From contig NZ_JAIRBB010000001.1 in NCBI RefSeq assembly GCF_022008395.1, forward strand, positions 1 through 64,000: a DNA stretch of 64,000 nucleotides, in the 5' to 3' direction. Of this stretch, positions 1 to 10,003 are shown piece by piece. A program made the position numbers and the translations under genes. How positions within the stretch are numbered: position 1 is the first letter of the stretch; every line of letters begins with the position of its first letter. Origin of the DNA: Aequorivita xiaoshiensis (lineage in GTDB: Bacteria; Bacteroidota; Bacteroidia; Flavobacteriales; Flavobacteriaceae). Under the pieces are notes generated by a model. It worked only from the letters and a program-made list of their open reading frames with translations. It was not told the DNA's origin and searched no databases.

Positions 1-32
1 ATTTTCTTTCTTGAGGCCTCAAGAAAGAAAAT
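1..32. repeat. Perfect 32-bp palindrome at window edge
   Basis: The first 16 bases are the exact reverse complement of the next 16, centred on GAGGCCTC with no loop. The 5' arm is T/C-rich and the 3' arm A-rich, the opposite of an intrinsic terminator, so protein binding (operator) is more likely than termination. It lies 8 bases upstream of a possible -7 box of hutU. The window edge prevents seeing whether it continues. Confidence 0.6.
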
Positions 33-39
33 TGATGAC

Positions 40-47
40 TATTTTTG
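40..47 (+). promoter_or_regulatory. Possible -7 box of hutU
   Basis: TATTTTTG fits the Bacteroidota TAnnTTTG -7 consensus and would give a leader of roughly 100 bases before hutU. No clear TTG -33 element stands at the usual 19-base spacing; that position falls inside the 32-bp palindrome, so a bound regulator there could block the promoter. Inferred from sequence only. Confidence 0.3.
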
Positions 48-152
48 ATAATCTAAATTAATAAATAACGGTCAACACTAATCAGGGATATACAACTAGA
101 GAATATTAATATAACTAATAAGCTTTAAGGCTTTGAGAGAAAATAAATTTTA

Positions 153-2135
153 ATGAACTTTAAAGAACAAATACAACAAGGAATTCCTTCTATTTTACCA
201 GAAAAGAAGGCCTACGACCCGTCTATTAATCACGCGCCAAAGCGAAAAGAAATTCTAACTGACCAAGAAAAGGAATTAGCTTTACGCAATGCACTTCGCT
301 ATTTTGAACCGAAACATCACGCCACGCTCCTACCTGAATTTCGTGAGGAATTAGAAAAATACGGACGTATATATATGTATCGTTTCCGTCCAGATTATAA
401 AATGTACGCACGCCCTATCGAAGAATATCCAGGAAAGAGTGAGCAGGCAAAAGCTATTATGCTAATGATTCAAAATAACTTAGATTATGCTGTAGCGCAA
501 CATCCACACGAGCTTATTACCTACGGAGGAAACGGGGCTGTTTTCCAAAACTGGGCGCAGTATTTATTAACGATGAAATACCTATCAGAAATGACCGATG
601 AGCAGACATTAGCTGTTTATTCTGGACATCCAATGGGGCTTTCCCCTTCGCATAAAGACGCTCCAAGAGTTGTAGTTACCAACGGAATGATGATTCCTAA
701 TTACTCAAAACCCGATGACTGGGAGAAATTCAACGCGCTAGGGGTTACCCAGTACGGACAGATGACGGCGGGAAGCTATATGTACATTGGCCCACAAGGA
801 ATTGTACACGGAACTACAATTACGGTTCTTAATGGGTTTAGAAAAATTAAAAAGGCAACGCATGGCGGATTATTTGTCACCTCAGGTTTAGGGGGAATGA
901 GCGGGGCTCAGCCTAAGGCTGGGAATATCGCAGGATGCGTTACCGTTTGTGCCGAAGTAAATAAAAAAGCTACAGAAACTAGACATTCTCAAGGGTGGGT
1001 AGATGAAGTTATTTCAGATTTAGACGAACTCTCTAAACGTGTAAAAGAAGCTACTGCTAATAAAGAAACAGTTTCTATTGCCTTCGACGGAAACGTGGTT
1101 GAAGTTTGGGAGAAATTTGCTGAAGATAATATTAAGGTTGATTTAGGTAGCGATCAAACCTCACTCCACAATCCGTGGGCAGGAGGTTATTACCCTGTGG
1201 GGTTAACCTACGAGGAAGCCAACGATATGATGGCCAACAACCCTGAGCAATTCAAAAAAGAAGTTCAGAGAAGTTTACGCCGCCAAGTTGCAGCTATTAA
1301 CAAACACACTGAAAAAGGAACGTATTTCTTCGATTACGGAAATGCATTTTTGCTTGAAGCTTCGCGTGCTGGTGCCGATGTACTTTCGGATGAAAAAGGA
1401 AAGGAATTTAGATACCCATCATACGTGCAAGATATTATGGGACCAATGTGTTTCGACTTTGGTTTCGGGCCTTTCCGTTGGGTTTGTGCTTCAGGAAAAG
1501 CAGAAGATTTACAAAAAACCGATGAAATTGCCTGTGAAGTTCTTGAGGAATTAATGAAAAACTCTCCAAAAGAGATCCAACAGCAAATGCAAGATAATAT
1601 CACATGGATTAAAGGAGCTCAGCAAAACAAACTTGTTGTTGGCTCTCAAGCCCGTATCCTTTACGCCGATTCCGATGGAAGAATCCAAATAGCTTCGGCA
1701 TTTAACAAAGCGATTTCTGAAGGTAAAATAGGCCCTGTTGTTTTAGGTCGCGACCATCACGATGTATCCGGAACCGATTCCCCTTACCGTGAAACCTCTA
1801 ATATTTACGACGGGAGCAGGTTTACTGCAGATATGGCTATTCAAAATGTTATTGGCGATAGTTTTAGAGGTGCTACTTGGGTGAGCATACACAACGGTGG
1901 TGGCGTTGGTTGGGGTGAAGTTATAAACGGAGGTTTCGGAATGGTTCTTGATGGTACTAATGATGCCCAACGACGACTTGAAAACATGCTTTTCTGGGAT
2001 GTAAACAACGGAATATCAAGACGTAGCTGGGCAAGAAATGACGAAGCAGTTTTCGCTATTAAACGCGCAATGGACAACAATCCAAAACTAAAAGTTACGC
2101 TTCCAAATTTCGTTGATGATAGTTTATTCACCTAA
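153..2135 (+). CDS. hutU: Urocanate hydratase
   Basis: Second enzyme of histidine degradation: hydrates urocanate to 4-imidazolone-5-propionate using a tightly bound NAD+, in the cytoplasm. The family hallmarks are visible: ITYGGNG near residue 122, the NAD-binding stretch GLGGMSGAQPKA around 245-256, the active-site block FGPFRWVCASG around 440 and SIHNGGGVGWGEVINGG near 590. At 660 residues it is the long form found in Bacteroidota, about 100 longer than the classic 555-residue enzyme. No other hut gene is in the window; histidine ammonia-lyase and imidazolonepropionase may lie upstream. A DUF4136 lipoprotein gene begins 12 bases downstream and could share the transcript. Confidence 0.97.
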   Translation: MNFKEQIQQGIPSILPEKKAYDPSINHAPKRKEILTDQEKELALRNALRYFEPKHHATLLPEFREELEKYGRIYMYRFRPDYKMYARPIEEYPGKSEQAKAIMLMIQNNLDYAVAQHPHELITYGGNGAVFQNWAQYLLTMKYLSEMTDEQTLAVYSGHPMGLSPSHKDAPRVVVTNGMMIPNYSKPDDWEKFNALGVTQYGQMTAGSYMYIGPQGIVHGTTITVLNGFRKIKKATHGGLFVTSGLGGMSGAQPKAGNIAGCVTVCAEVNKKATETRHSQGWVDEVISDLDELSKRVKEATANKETVSIAFDGNVVEVWEKFAEDNIKVDLGSDQTSLHNPWAGGYYPVGLTYEEANDMMANNPEQFKKEVQRSLRRQVAAINKHTEKGTYFFDYGNAFLLEASRAGADVLSDEKGKEFRYPSYVQDIMGPMCFDFGFGPFRWVCASGKAEDLQKTDEIACEVLEELMKNSPKEIQQQMQDNITWIKGAQQNKLVVGSQARILYADSDGRIQIASAFNKAISEGKIGPVVLGRDHHDVSGTDSPYRETSNIYDGSRFTADMAIQNVIGDSFRGATWVSIHNGGGVGWGEVINGGFGMVLDGTNDAQRRLENMLFWDVNNGISRRSWARNDEAVFAIKRAMDNNPKLKVTLPNFVDDSLFT

Positions 2136-2147
2136 AAAATAAAATCT

Positions 2148-2684
2148 ATGAAAGCACTTAAATTTTTACCGCTGTTGCTGCTTTTCGTTTTCACTTCCTG
2201 CTCCACCGTTCGTGTAGCAACTGATTACGATAAAGAAGCAAATTTTAATCAATATCGTTCTTTTGCTTTTTTTAAGCCTGGAATAGACAAGGCTAAAATA
2301 AGCGACTTAGATAAAAAACGAATCCTTCGTGCTATTGATGCAAACCTAAGTGCAAAAGGAATGTCGAAATCTGAAACTCCAGACTTACTAGTAAGTATTT
2401 TTACTAAAGAACGTGAGCGTGTTGATGTTTACAACAACAACTTTGGCTACGGTTGGGGATGGAGCCCGTGGTACTACGGAACGTATTATGGTGGAAGTAG
2501 CGTTTCACGCACTACTGAAGGTACACTATTTATAGATTTAATAGATGCAAAAACTAATAATCTGGTTTGGCAAGGAATGGGAAATGCAGATTTAGTGACT
2601 AGCAATATGGAAAAAAAAGAAGAAAGGATTCGAGAAATTGTAGCTAAAATTTTAGCAGAATATCCACCTGGAGTGAAGAAATAA
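2148..2684 (+). CDS. DUF4136-family lipoprotein
   Basis: Predicted envelope lipoprotein of 178 residues. A short signal peptide ends in the lipobox FTSC, with the lipidated cysteine near residue 18. The body begins VRVATDYDKEANFNQYRSFAFF, typical of the DUF4136 family, and contains a Gly/Tyr/Trp-rich stretch (residues about 98-115). The ending EERIREIVAKILAEYPP is also typical. The molecular function of the family is not known. It follows hutU by 12 bases and is closed by a strong intrinsic terminator, so the two genes may be co-transcribed, although no functional link to histidine degradation is known. Confidence 0.85.
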   Translation: MKALKFLPLLLLFVFTSCSTVRVATDYDKEANFNQYRSFAFFKPGIDKAKISDLDKKRILRAIDANLSAKGMSKSETPDLLVSIFTKERERVDVYNNNFGYGWGWSPWYYGTYYGGSSVSRTTEGTLFIDLIDAKTNNLVWQGMGNADLVTSNMEKKEERIREIVAKILAEYPPGVKK

Positions 2685-2692
2685 CCCTACAG

Positions 2693-2728
2693 AAAAAGGC
2701 TTTTACCGAAATGTAAAAGCCTTTTTTT
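2693..2728. terminator. Intrinsic terminator between convergent genes
   Basis: Nine-base stem GGCTTTTAC / GTAAAAGCC with a six-base loop, flanked by an A-run on the left and a seven-T run on the right. The A/T flanks let it work in both directions, ending the hutU-DUF4136 transcript and the hemL transcript from the other strand. Confidence 0.9.
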
Positions 2729-2748
2729 ATTCTTATAAGCACTTTCTG

Positions 2749-4044
2749 TTACAAAAGACTTTTAGCAACCTTGCGACAAGCTTCAATGGTGAAATCTAAA
2801 TCTTCATACGTTAATGCATCAGAGATAAACCAAGTTTCAAAAGCACTCGGTGCTATGTAAATACCTTCGTTTAGCATTCCGTGGAAAAACTTTTTAAAGT
2901 TACCATTACTCGCAGCAGCTGCTGAATCAAAATTGGTTACTGGCGTTTCAGAGAAATGAATTGAAATCATCGATCCAAGACGATTGATAGTATGTTCTAC
3001 ATTTTCAGAAGTAAGAGCTTCAGCTAATCCCTTATGTAAGTATGCTGTCTTTTCGTTTATAGAATTGAAGATATTGCGATTAGCATCCAATTCTTTAAGC
3101 ATTGCAAGACCGGCAGCCATAGCTAAAGGATTCCCACTTAAGGTTCCCGCTTGATACACAGGGCCAATTGGCGCTAAATAATCCATAATTTCTGTTCTTG
3201 CAGCAAAAGCCCCTACAGGCAGGCCACCACCGATAACTTTACCAAAGGTTACAATGTCTGCATCAATACCAAAAAGCTCTTGTGCGCCTCCAGGTGCAAG
3301 CCTAAAGCCCGTCATAACCTCATCAAAAATGAGTAAGATGTCATTATCATCACAAAGCTTTCTCAACCCTTCTAAGAAACCATCTGCAGGTGGAATACAT
3401 CCCATATTTCCAGCAACAGGCTCAAGAATGATACATGCAATTTCGCCTTGATTTGCAGCAATCGTTTTAGCTACATTATCTAAGTCGTTGTAAGTAGCAA
3501 GAAGAGTATCTTTCGCAGTTCCTTCGGTTACACCAGGACTGTTAGGCTCTCCAAATGTAATCGCTCCACTTCCAGCTTGAATTAAAAATGAATCACTATG
3601 ACCGTGGTAACAACCAGCGAACTTGATAATTTTATCTTTTCCTGTAAATCCACGTGCCAATCTTACGGCACTCATACAAGCCTCAGTTCCACTGTTTACA
3701 AAACGAATTTTATCTACATTAGGAACCATAGAAACTGCTAGTTTAGCAATATCGGTTTCAATTTCAGTTGGCATCCCGAAAGATGTTCCGCTTTTAGTTT
3801 TGTCGATTACCGCATCCACTACAGGTTTGTGAGCGTGCCCTAAAATCATTGGCCCCCACGAGTTAATGTAATCTACTAGCTTATTGCCATCTTCATCATA
3901 TATATAAGCTCCTTCTGCTTTTTTTGCATAAATTGGCGTACCTCCCACCGATTTAAAAGCTCTAACTGGAGAATTCACACCTCCCGGAATTACTTTTTGT
4001 GCTTCCACAAACAAAGCACTACTTCTTTGATAAATCATACTCAT
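2749..4044 (-). CDS. hemL: Glutamate-1-semialdehyde 2,1-aminomutase
   Basis: PLP enzyme that converts glutamate-1-semialdehyde to 5-aminolevulinate, the committed precursor of haem in the C5 pathway. The 431-residue length matches the family. Seen in the sequence: the N-terminal [11 protein letters not shown] block (20-30), the cofactor aspartate region [10 protein letters not shown] (239-248) and the PLP-binding lysine K269 in [15 protein letters not shown]. It stands alone on the minus strand with an 83-base gap to the upstream glucosaminidase gene, so it may be expressed with it or from its own promoter. Nothing unusual in composition. Confidence 0.97.
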   Translation of the reverse strand: MSMIYQRSSALFVEAQKVIPGGVNSPVRAFKSVGGTPIYAKKAEGAYIYDEDGNKLVDYINSWGPMILGHAHKPVVDAVIDKTKSGTSFGMPTEIETDIAKLAVSMVPNVDKIRFVNSGTEACMSAVRLARGFTGKDKIIKFAGCYHGHSDSFLIQAGSGAITFGEPNSPGVTEGTAKDTLLATYNDLDNVAKTIAANQGEIACIILEPVAGNMGCIPPADGFLEGLRKLCDDNDILLIFDEVMTGFRLAPGGAQELFGIDADIVTFGKVIGGGLPVGAFAARTEIMDYLAPIGPVYQAGTLSGNPLAMAAGLAMLKELDANRNIFNSINEKTAYLHKGLAEALTSENVEHTINRLGSMISIHFSETPVTNFDSAAAASNGNFKKFFHGMLNEGIYIAPSAFETWFISDALTYEDLDFTIEACRKVAKSLL

Positions 4045-4127
4045 AACAAAAATTCTTTATTTCTATTTCACACCTAACGCTACACCACATAATTAACAGG
4101 TGTAGAAAGGTTTATTTTAATGTAATA

Positions 4128-4964
4128 TTATTTTGCTGAACTCAAGTATAGAACTTGGCCTACAGAAATGGTATTATTTTTTAAGCCATTGTACTTTTTA
4201 ATCGCCTCAACACTCAAGTTAAATCGCTGAGATATATTATATAAAGTATCTCCAGACTTTACGTAATAAGTAGCAATTTTGGTTTTCTTGGAAGTAGGTT
4301 TTAATACTTTTCCACCTAAAACTTCTTTGTCGAATCTATCCAAACGATATCTTTCAATAATACTAATAAGTTTTTGAGGATATTTCGGGTCGGTAGCGTA
4401 ACCCGCTTTGCGCAAGCCTCTCGCCCATCCCTTATAATCGTCTATTCTAAGACTAAAAAGACCTTGATACCTACTGCGCTGCGTTAAAAACAACGAGTGA
4501 TCGCGGTATGAATATTTTGGATGCGCATACTTTCGGAAACACTCCTGCTTTTCATCGTCGTCGTGATAGGCTCTCTCGCCTTCCCAACCTCTATGACACT
4601 TAATCCCAAAGTGGTTATTTGCTTTTTGAGTAAGCTCGCCCGCACCAGCACCACTTTCTAAAATCCCTTGCGCCAAAGTTATACTGGCTGGAATCTTATA
4701 GTTTACCATATTGTCCTTTGCTATATCGCGATACAAATTTATATAATATTCAACGCGTTCGTTATACGAAAGATTTGTAGGAATAATAAAAACTTCAGGC
4801 TCTTCTGCTTTTGTCCCCTCTTCGTCGGGTTCTTGAACTTTTACAACACGCTCTGTTTTGGACTTTTTTGTATAGCGCGTAGCAGTTTTTTTCGATTTAC
4901 AACTACCGAAAAATATTATACTAATTAGTGAAAGGGCGATAAGTCTAGCAATCATTTTATTCAA
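4128..4964 (-). CDS. LysM-containing glucosaminidase lipoprotein
   Basis: Predicted peptidoglycan hydrolase anchored as a lipoprotein. The signal peptide ends in the lipobox FFGSC (cysteine at residue 22), followed by a Lys/Thr-rich linker. Residues about 70-205 form a glucosaminidase domain of the GH73 type: [17 protein letters not shown] contains the catalytic glutamate, and [12 protein letters not shown] and YRDHSLFL are standard motifs. A single LysM domain ([16 protein letters not shown] onward) at 230-275 should bind glycan. Its start codon overlaps the end of the ACC-deaminase-like gene by 8 bases, so the two are very probably co-transcribed, though their functions look unrelated. Confidence 0.93.
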   Translation of the reverse strand: MNKMIARLIALSLISIIFFGSCKSKKTATRYTKKSKTERVVKVQEPDEEGTKAEEPEVFIIPTNLSYNERVEYYINLYRDIAKDNMVNYKIPASITLAQGILESGAGAGELTQKANNHFGIKCHRGWEGERAYHDDDEKQECFRKYAHPKYSYRDHSLFLTQRSRYQGLFSLRIDDYKGWARGLRKAGYATDPKYPQKLISIIERYRLDRFDKEVLGGKVLKPTSKKTKIATYYVKSGDTLYNISQRFNLSVEAIKKYNGLKNNTISVGQVLYLSSAK

Positions 4965-5880
4965 TTATAGGAAGGTTTTTCTTTTTCAATTTTTTATTAA
5001 TACCGGCAATGCCTTGAAGGCCTCCAGTATGCACTGCAAAAATACAGCTATTTTCTTTGAAATACTCATTTTTAAGCAGTTCAAAAATGCCATACATCAT
5101 CTTGCCAGTATAGACAGGATCTAACGGAATTGCCGTTTTTTCCTTAAACTCATTTATGAAACGTATTAATTTAGGATCTATTTTAGCATAACCCCCAAAA
5201 CAATACGCATCGGTAATGGAATAGTTAGTTTTAGCAGTGTATTTTTTAATTTCAGAAGTCTGAAAATTTCCTTTTAAAGCTGAAAATCCAAGTACATCTT
5301 GATGCTCTTCTGAAGCATTTATTAAGCCAGCTATTGTTCCTCCTGTGCCAACTGCAACACAAATTGTATCGAACCGCTTAGTGTGATCGTCTAAAATTTC
5401 TTCACAGCCTTTTACAGCTAAATGATTACTACCTCCTTCAGGAATGATATAACTTTTGCCGGTATTTTTTATTAATGAATCAAGAAAGGACTGATTGTCT
5501 TTATTTCGATACGCTTCACGGGAAATAAAAAGAAACTTCATACCACATTCTTTAGCAAAGCTAAGGGTTGGATTTTCAGAGATTTTACTTTCAAGTTCTT
5601 CGCCTCGAATTACACCGATGGTTTTAAACCCCATTTCTTTTCCTGCTGCTGCCACTGCTGCTATGTGATTTGAATATGCTCCCCCAAAAGTGAGTAGCGT
5701 TTCGTAATTTTCTTCCTTGGCACGCAGTAGGTTGTATTTTAGTTTTCTGAACTTATTTCCAGACACGAAGGGATGCAACAAATCTTCACGCTTTACAAAA
5801 AGTGAATATCCATGAATGCCAAACAAACTGAGATCAACTTCTTGAATCGGGCTTGTAATATGAGTGGTTTTTAATGACAT
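4957..5880 (-). CDS. ACC deaminase / D-cysteine desulfhydrase-like
   Basis: Fold-II PLP enzyme of the 1-aminocyclopropane-1-carboxylate deaminase/D-cysteine desulfhydrase family, 307 residues. The PLP lysine is K43 in [11 protein letters not shown], the typical start of the family; [16 protein letters not shown] (about 66-81) is the substrate-carboxylate loop and [10 protein letters not shown] binds the cofactor phosphate. Flavobacterial members are generally assumed to degrade D-cysteine to pyruvate, sulfide and ammonia; which substrate this one uses cannot be read from the sequence. The downstream glucosaminidase gene overlaps it by 8 bases. Confidence 0.88.
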   Translation of the reverse strand: MSLKTTHITSPIQEVDLSLFGIHGYSLFVKREDLLHPFVSGNKFRKLKYNLLRAKEENYETLLTFGGAYSNHIAAVAAAGKEMGFKTIGVIRGEELESKISENPTLSFAKECGMKFLFISREAYRNKDNQSFLDSLIKNTGKSYIIPEGGSNHLAVKGCEEILDDHTKRFDTICVAVGTGGTIAGLINASEEHQDVLGFSALKGNFQTSEIKKYTAKTNYSITDAYCFGGYAKIDPKLIRFINEFKEKTAIPLDPVYTGKMMYGIFELLKNEYFKENSCIFAVHTGGLQGIAGINKKLKKKNLPIIE

Positions 5881-5939
5881 TTGGCAAAGGTAAGAGTATA
5901 AATTAAGTGCTCAGAAGCACTACTAAAGAAAAAAGTTTC

Positions 5940-8432
5940 CTAAAACTCAAACCCAAATACTCCAGTAACACCAAAGTCTCTTGCCCCTGGGTTGTCTAGG
6001 TAGTTTCCACGAAAGTTAAAGTCTAACCTAAACACACGGAAAATATTCCCCACTCCTACACTCCACTCCCAGTAAATATCTTCAGGAGCTTTGTAAACAA
6101 TGTTCGATGCGTTTAAATCTATATTTTCCTGCGAAATGCTTCCGTACACAGCTCTAAAGCCAATTACTTCACGTAAATCTAACTTTCGAAGTAAAGGTAT
6201 TCTTGAGAAAATTCTACCTCCAAAGTTGTGTTGTAAGTGTAGTGAAGCATACGTATCGCTCACAAATTCGTAATAATCAAGCTGGGTAAAAGTATTGTAT
6301 AAACTAAAGTACGTTTGGTTTCCAGGAATTGGGTTTAGCAAACTCAACGGCACAGCTCCAATGGTGGTTCCTACTTCCACAGTAGATAATAGTCGGCCAA
6401 ATCCACCGATATTCCACGGTTGTGTGTAAAGCGCTTGCAGTTTTTTATACTCAAAATCTCCGCCCATCACACCTTTTAAACCGTAGCTATAGCTCGCAAA
6501 AAACGAAGGGAAATTGCCTGTGTTTATCACGGTACGTTCCACTCCATAGCCGGAAGTTTTTCTACCCGGGGTATAAAAGAATCCAAACTGAATTTCAGCT
6601 TGTTTTAAATGGCTCTTTACGTCTCCTGTAAAAACGCCATCTTCCATCACTTTATAGTCAATACTAAAAGTATCGGTAGCCGATTTTAAGGTTCGGTAAG
6701 ATCCTGTTAACCGAATGATGAAGTTTTTCCAAGGCTCAATATCAAACCCAATTGTACTTAGGTTTATTCTAGACAGTCGGTCGTTCGCCCCCACAGAAAG
6801 CAGAGAAGACGACGCAAGGCTTCGCCCTAATACATCGTTGCTGTTGGTTAAACTCGAACCAGTTTGTTCTACATCTCTTCTATTACCTCCAAAAATTGTT
6901 AGTCTTGACTTTCTATCTAAAAGCCATTTAGCGGATAATCCGTATTTAAACCTGTCATCTTTAAATCCATAAGCTCCAAAACCTTCTAGACGCCATTGGT
7001 CGTTCTGACTAAAGTACGTACGACCTCCAAGGCGAATTCGCATTCCTTCGGCTTCATTAAATCCGAAGATTGAAAATACGGGACCAATGTCAAAATTGTT
7101 TACTTCGTAATACCCACTTGCTAATGTGGCGCCAATATTATACAAGGCTTTAAAACGCCCAACCGTTTTCAGGGTATCGAGCATTTTATACACTCCTTTT
7201 TCATCCTTACTGAGCTTCTCCATTCTGTTTTCATCCCAGAAATCATCAGGACGGTTATAAACATCGTAATTGTATGGATCTACTTGTTTGTTGTAGAATT
7301 TTTTATCTTTAGGAATATCAAATATATAGTTGTCATACAATGTTGTTCTCTTACCATAGATTCCTTTAGCTTCTTCTTTTTTCTGAAAACTAAAATCGCT
7401 TAAGAAGTAATCGCGAGTAATAAGAAAAATGGAGTCGTTTAATACGTCAAACTCCTGTTCGATATACACGTCCCGCACCCAGTTTAAATTTGCACTTTTT
7501 GAAGCCTTTAGGTTAATTTCCTTTATTGCCCAGGTGGTATCGTTTACCCAAAAATCTCCTTTAAAAGTAAGTTCGTTTTTGCGGCGGGGGTAGTACACAA
7601 TATTGTAACACCATTTATTGTCGCGATACGCACTGTCTTGAAGTACATAGTTATACACATCTATCCCAGTACGAGAAAGCGGACTGGTAAAAGCTTTATC
7701 AAAAAACTTTAGGTAGTTGTCGTAAACGTCGTATTCGCTATAAAGATCTTTTATAAATGCAATAAGCGTTTGATTGTTGTCAAAACCAGAATTTTTATTC
7801 CCTTGAAGTACTTCTTTTTCTTGTTTCAGGGTATTATCACCATACACTTTTGAAACTGCTTCATTTATAAAAATTGGCAAGTAGGTATTTCCTGTAATGC
7901 GAGATGTATCGGTTTGTTCAAAGACAAATTCCATTCCTTTAAAAATACGATTACTCATTAGCGCGCTATCGATTGTGTTTAAATCGAACTCTAACTTTTC
8001 ATATTTATCGTATTGGTATTGCTTGAACTTTTTAACCCCGTTCTCTCTTCGGTTTTCCCAGATTTTACGCAGTATATCTAGCGCAGGATTATTCTTTTTT
8101 GAAGTTTTTCCGGTATATATCACCACTTCATCCAGCGCATCGGAAGTTTCTTCTAAAACCACCTCCATATTATAAGTACTTCGGGCGGTGAGCTCCTGCT
8201 CTTTAGTAGTAAACCCCATAAATGAGAATACTACAGCCTTATACGTTTTATCACTTTCTAAATAAAATCGACCGTTTTCATCAGAGATGGTTCCCTCTTG
8301 TGAATCTTTAAAAATAACATTGGCAAAAGATACAGGATACCCTGTATCATCCTTAATTACCCCACTAACTTTCGTTTGGGCAGAAATCGAGGCACTTAGA
8401 ATTAAAAGCGAAATGATTAAAAAGTGCTTCAT
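5940..8432 (-). CDS. DUF5686 outer-membrane protein with CarboxypepD_reg domain
   Basis: Large secreted or outer-membrane protein of 830 residues. It has a signal peptide (MKHFLIISLLILSASISAQ), then a carboxypeptidase-regulatory-like beta-sandwich (about 20-105, KVSGVIKDDTGYPVSFANV), then the DUF5686 body. The C-terminal half alternates aromatic and hydrophilic residues (for example YGLSAKWLLDRKSRLTIFGG) and ends in phenylalanine (FGFEF), as expected of an outer-membrane beta-barrel. The family resembles TonB-dependent-receptor-like proteins but lacks a plug; its function is unknown. It is monocistronic, with 264 bases of geneless AT-rich DNA upstream. Confidence 0.88.
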   Translation of the reverse strand: MKHFLIISLLILSASISAQTKVSGVIKDDTGYPVSFANVIFKDSQEGTISDENGRFYLESDKTYKAVVFSFMGFTTKEQELTARSTYNMEVVLEETSDALDEVVIYTGKTSKKNNPALDILRKIWENRRENGVKKFKQYQYDKYEKLEFDLNTIDSALMSNRIFKGMEFVFEQTDTSRITGNTYLPIFINEAVSKVYGDNTLKQEKEVLQGNKNSGFDNNQTLIAFIKDLYSEYDVYDNYLKFFDKAFTSPLSRTGIDVYNYVLQDSAYRDNKWCYNIVYYPRRKNELTFKGDFWVNDTTWAIKEINLKASKSANLNWVRDVYIEQEFDVLNDSIFLITRDYFLSDFSFQKKEEAKGIYGKRTTLYDNYIFDIPKDKKFYNKQVDPYNYDVYNRPDDFWDENRMEKLSKDEKGVYKMLDTLKTVGRFKALYNIGATLASGYYEVNNFDIGPVFSIFGFNEAEGMRIRLGGRTYFSQNDQWRLEGFGAYGFKDDRFKYGLSAKWLLDRKSRLTIFGGNRRDVEQTGSSLTNSNDVLGRSLASSSLLSVGANDRLSRINLSTIGFDIEPWKNFIIRLTGSYRTLKSATDTFSIDYKVMEDGVFTGDVKSHLKQAEIQFGFFYTPGRKTSGYGVERTVINTGNFPSFFASYSYGLKGVMGGDFEYKKLQALYTQPWNIGGFGRLLSTVEVGTTIGAVPLSLLNPIPGNQTYFSLYNTFTQLDYYEFVSDTYASLHLQHNFGGRIFSRIPLLRKLDLREVIGFRAVYGSISQENIDLNASNIVYKAPEDIYWEWSVGVGNIFRVFRLDFNFRGNYLDNPGARDFGVTGVFGFEF

Positions 8433-8696
8433 ACAAATTTACGCTGGAGGATAAAATATTTATTCTGTAAGAATGATCCAATAACAAACCTCAAAAAAAC
8501 ACATCACAAATAATAAAACATTAATTAAAAGGGGAAATTATTTTAATGATTTTTCGATAATTGCTGAAAGAATTTTCTTAAACGCTGTTATTTAAAAAGT
8601 AAACTTTTAGTTTTATTTTAATTCGGCTAATCTGTAATAAGTCAACAAAATATTCTTTTGCTCTCCAACTACAAATTAGCCACTCCACGCTACCTT

Positions 8697-9677
8697 CTAC
8701 TTTTTATAAAGCACTTTCTTCACTGCCTTAATAACATCTTCACTATCTGGCAACCATTCTTTTAATAAAACAGGTGAATATGGTGCTGGAGTATCAGCGG
8801 TGTTAATTTTTACAATAGGAGCATCTAAGTAGTCAAACACATTGTTTTGAACTTGGTACGTAATTTCGGTAGCAACGTTTCCGAATGGCCATGCTTCTTC
8901 CAGAATCACCAATCGGTTTGTTTTCTTCACCGATTCGTAAATTGCTTCGTAGTCTAGCGGACGTACAGTACGAAGATCTATAATCTCACAATCAATTCCT
9001 TCTTCAGCAAGAGTTTCGGCTGCTTTGTATGCTTCTTTAATTATTTTTCCAAAAGAAACGATGGTTACATCCGTTCCTTTTCTTTTAATATCGGCAACTC
9101 CAATTGGAATTAGGTATTCTCCTTCTGGCACTTCCCCTTTATCACCATACATCTGCTCACTTTCCATAAAAATAACGGGATCGTCATCGCGAATTGCACT
9201 TTTCAACAAACCTTTTGCATCGGCAGGGTTACTAGGTACTATCACTTTTAATCCAGGACAGTTAGCGTACCAGCTTTCAAAAGCCTGGCTATGGGTTGCA
9301 GCAAGCTGACCCGCGGAAGCAGTTGGTCCTCGAAATACGATAGGAATATTAAATTGCCCACCGCTCATTTGACGCATTTTAGCAGCGTTGTTTATAATCT
9401 GATCGATTGCAACCAACGAGAAGTTAAACGTCATAAACTCAATAATAGGTCTATTGCCATTCATGGCAGACCCTACACCTATACCTGAAAAACCATTTTC
9501 TGAAATTGGAGTATCAATTACACGTTTTGCTCCAAACTCATCTAGCATGCCTTTACTAGCTTTGTAAGCCCCGTTGTATTCGGCAACTTCCTCCCCCATT
9601 AAATAAATAGATTCGTCGCGACGCATTTCTTCACTCATCGCTTCAGCAATAGCTTCTCTAAATTGTAATGTTTTCAT
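8697..9677 (-). CDS. pdhB: Pyruvate dehydrogenase E1 component, beta subunit
   Basis: Beta subunit of the thiamine-diphosphate-dependent E1 of pyruvate dehydrogenase (or, less likely, a branched-chain 2-oxoacid dehydrogenase), 326 residues. Family features: MGEEVAEYNGAYKASKGM near residues 27-44, where the glutamate activates thiamine diphosphate, and RVIDTPISENGFSGIGVGSAM (53-73). FNFSLVAIDQIINNAAK and the C-terminal transketolase domain (RTVRPLDYEAI, EEAWPFGNVATEI) follow. In Bacteroidota E1 alpha and E2 are often encoded elsewhere, and no alpha-subunit gene is adjacent here. The divergent neighbour is etfB. Confidence 0.93.
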   Translation of the reverse strand: MKTLQFREAIAEAMSEEMRRDESIYLMGEEVAEYNGAYKASKGMLDEFGAKRVIDTPISENGFSGIGVGSAMNGNRPIIEFMTFNFSLVAIDQIINNAAKMRQMSGGQFNIPIVFRGPTASAGQLAATHSQAFESWYANCPGLKVIVPSNPADAKGLLKSAIRDDDPVIFMESEQMYGDKGEVPEGEYLIPIGVADIKRKGTDVTIVSFGKIIKEAYKAAETLAEEGIDCEIIDLRTVRPLDYEAIYESVKKTNRLVILEEAWPFGNVATEITYQVQNNVFDYLDAPIVKINTADTPAPYSPVLLKEWLPDSEDVIKAVKKVLYKK

Positions 9678-10003
9678 ATCTCGTTGTAGTTTATCCTAAG
9701 CTTTGTTATAAACCTAGTAAGCCTTACATATTTATTTTATAAAATTTTATTCCTGTCCCGCTTTTTTAAAACGCTACAGCCTCTTAAAAAACCCAAAGAA
9801 TATTTTCTTAAGTTTTTTTTAGGGAAAGCAAAAATACTATAATTCCAATCTGATTAAGTAATATTTCAAAGATTTAACCAAAATTTATTATGCATGCATA
9901 GCAAATAAAAGCTAAATTATTATTAACTTCGCCCGCAAGCAAACCGCTGTATATTACCTATAGTAGGTTTGTACAATTTTTACAATTCAAAAATAGTATA
10001 AAA
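9678..10003. other. Divergent intergenic region pdhB / etfB
   Basis: No gene is visible. The region must hold the promoters of both divergent genes. On the plus strand TAGGTTTG (9964-9971) fits the Bacteroidota -7 box and lies 32 bases before the etfB start; TAACTTCG at 9923-9930 is an alternative. An ATGCATGCAT palindrome occurs near 9890. No strong hairpin was seen. Confidence 0.5.
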
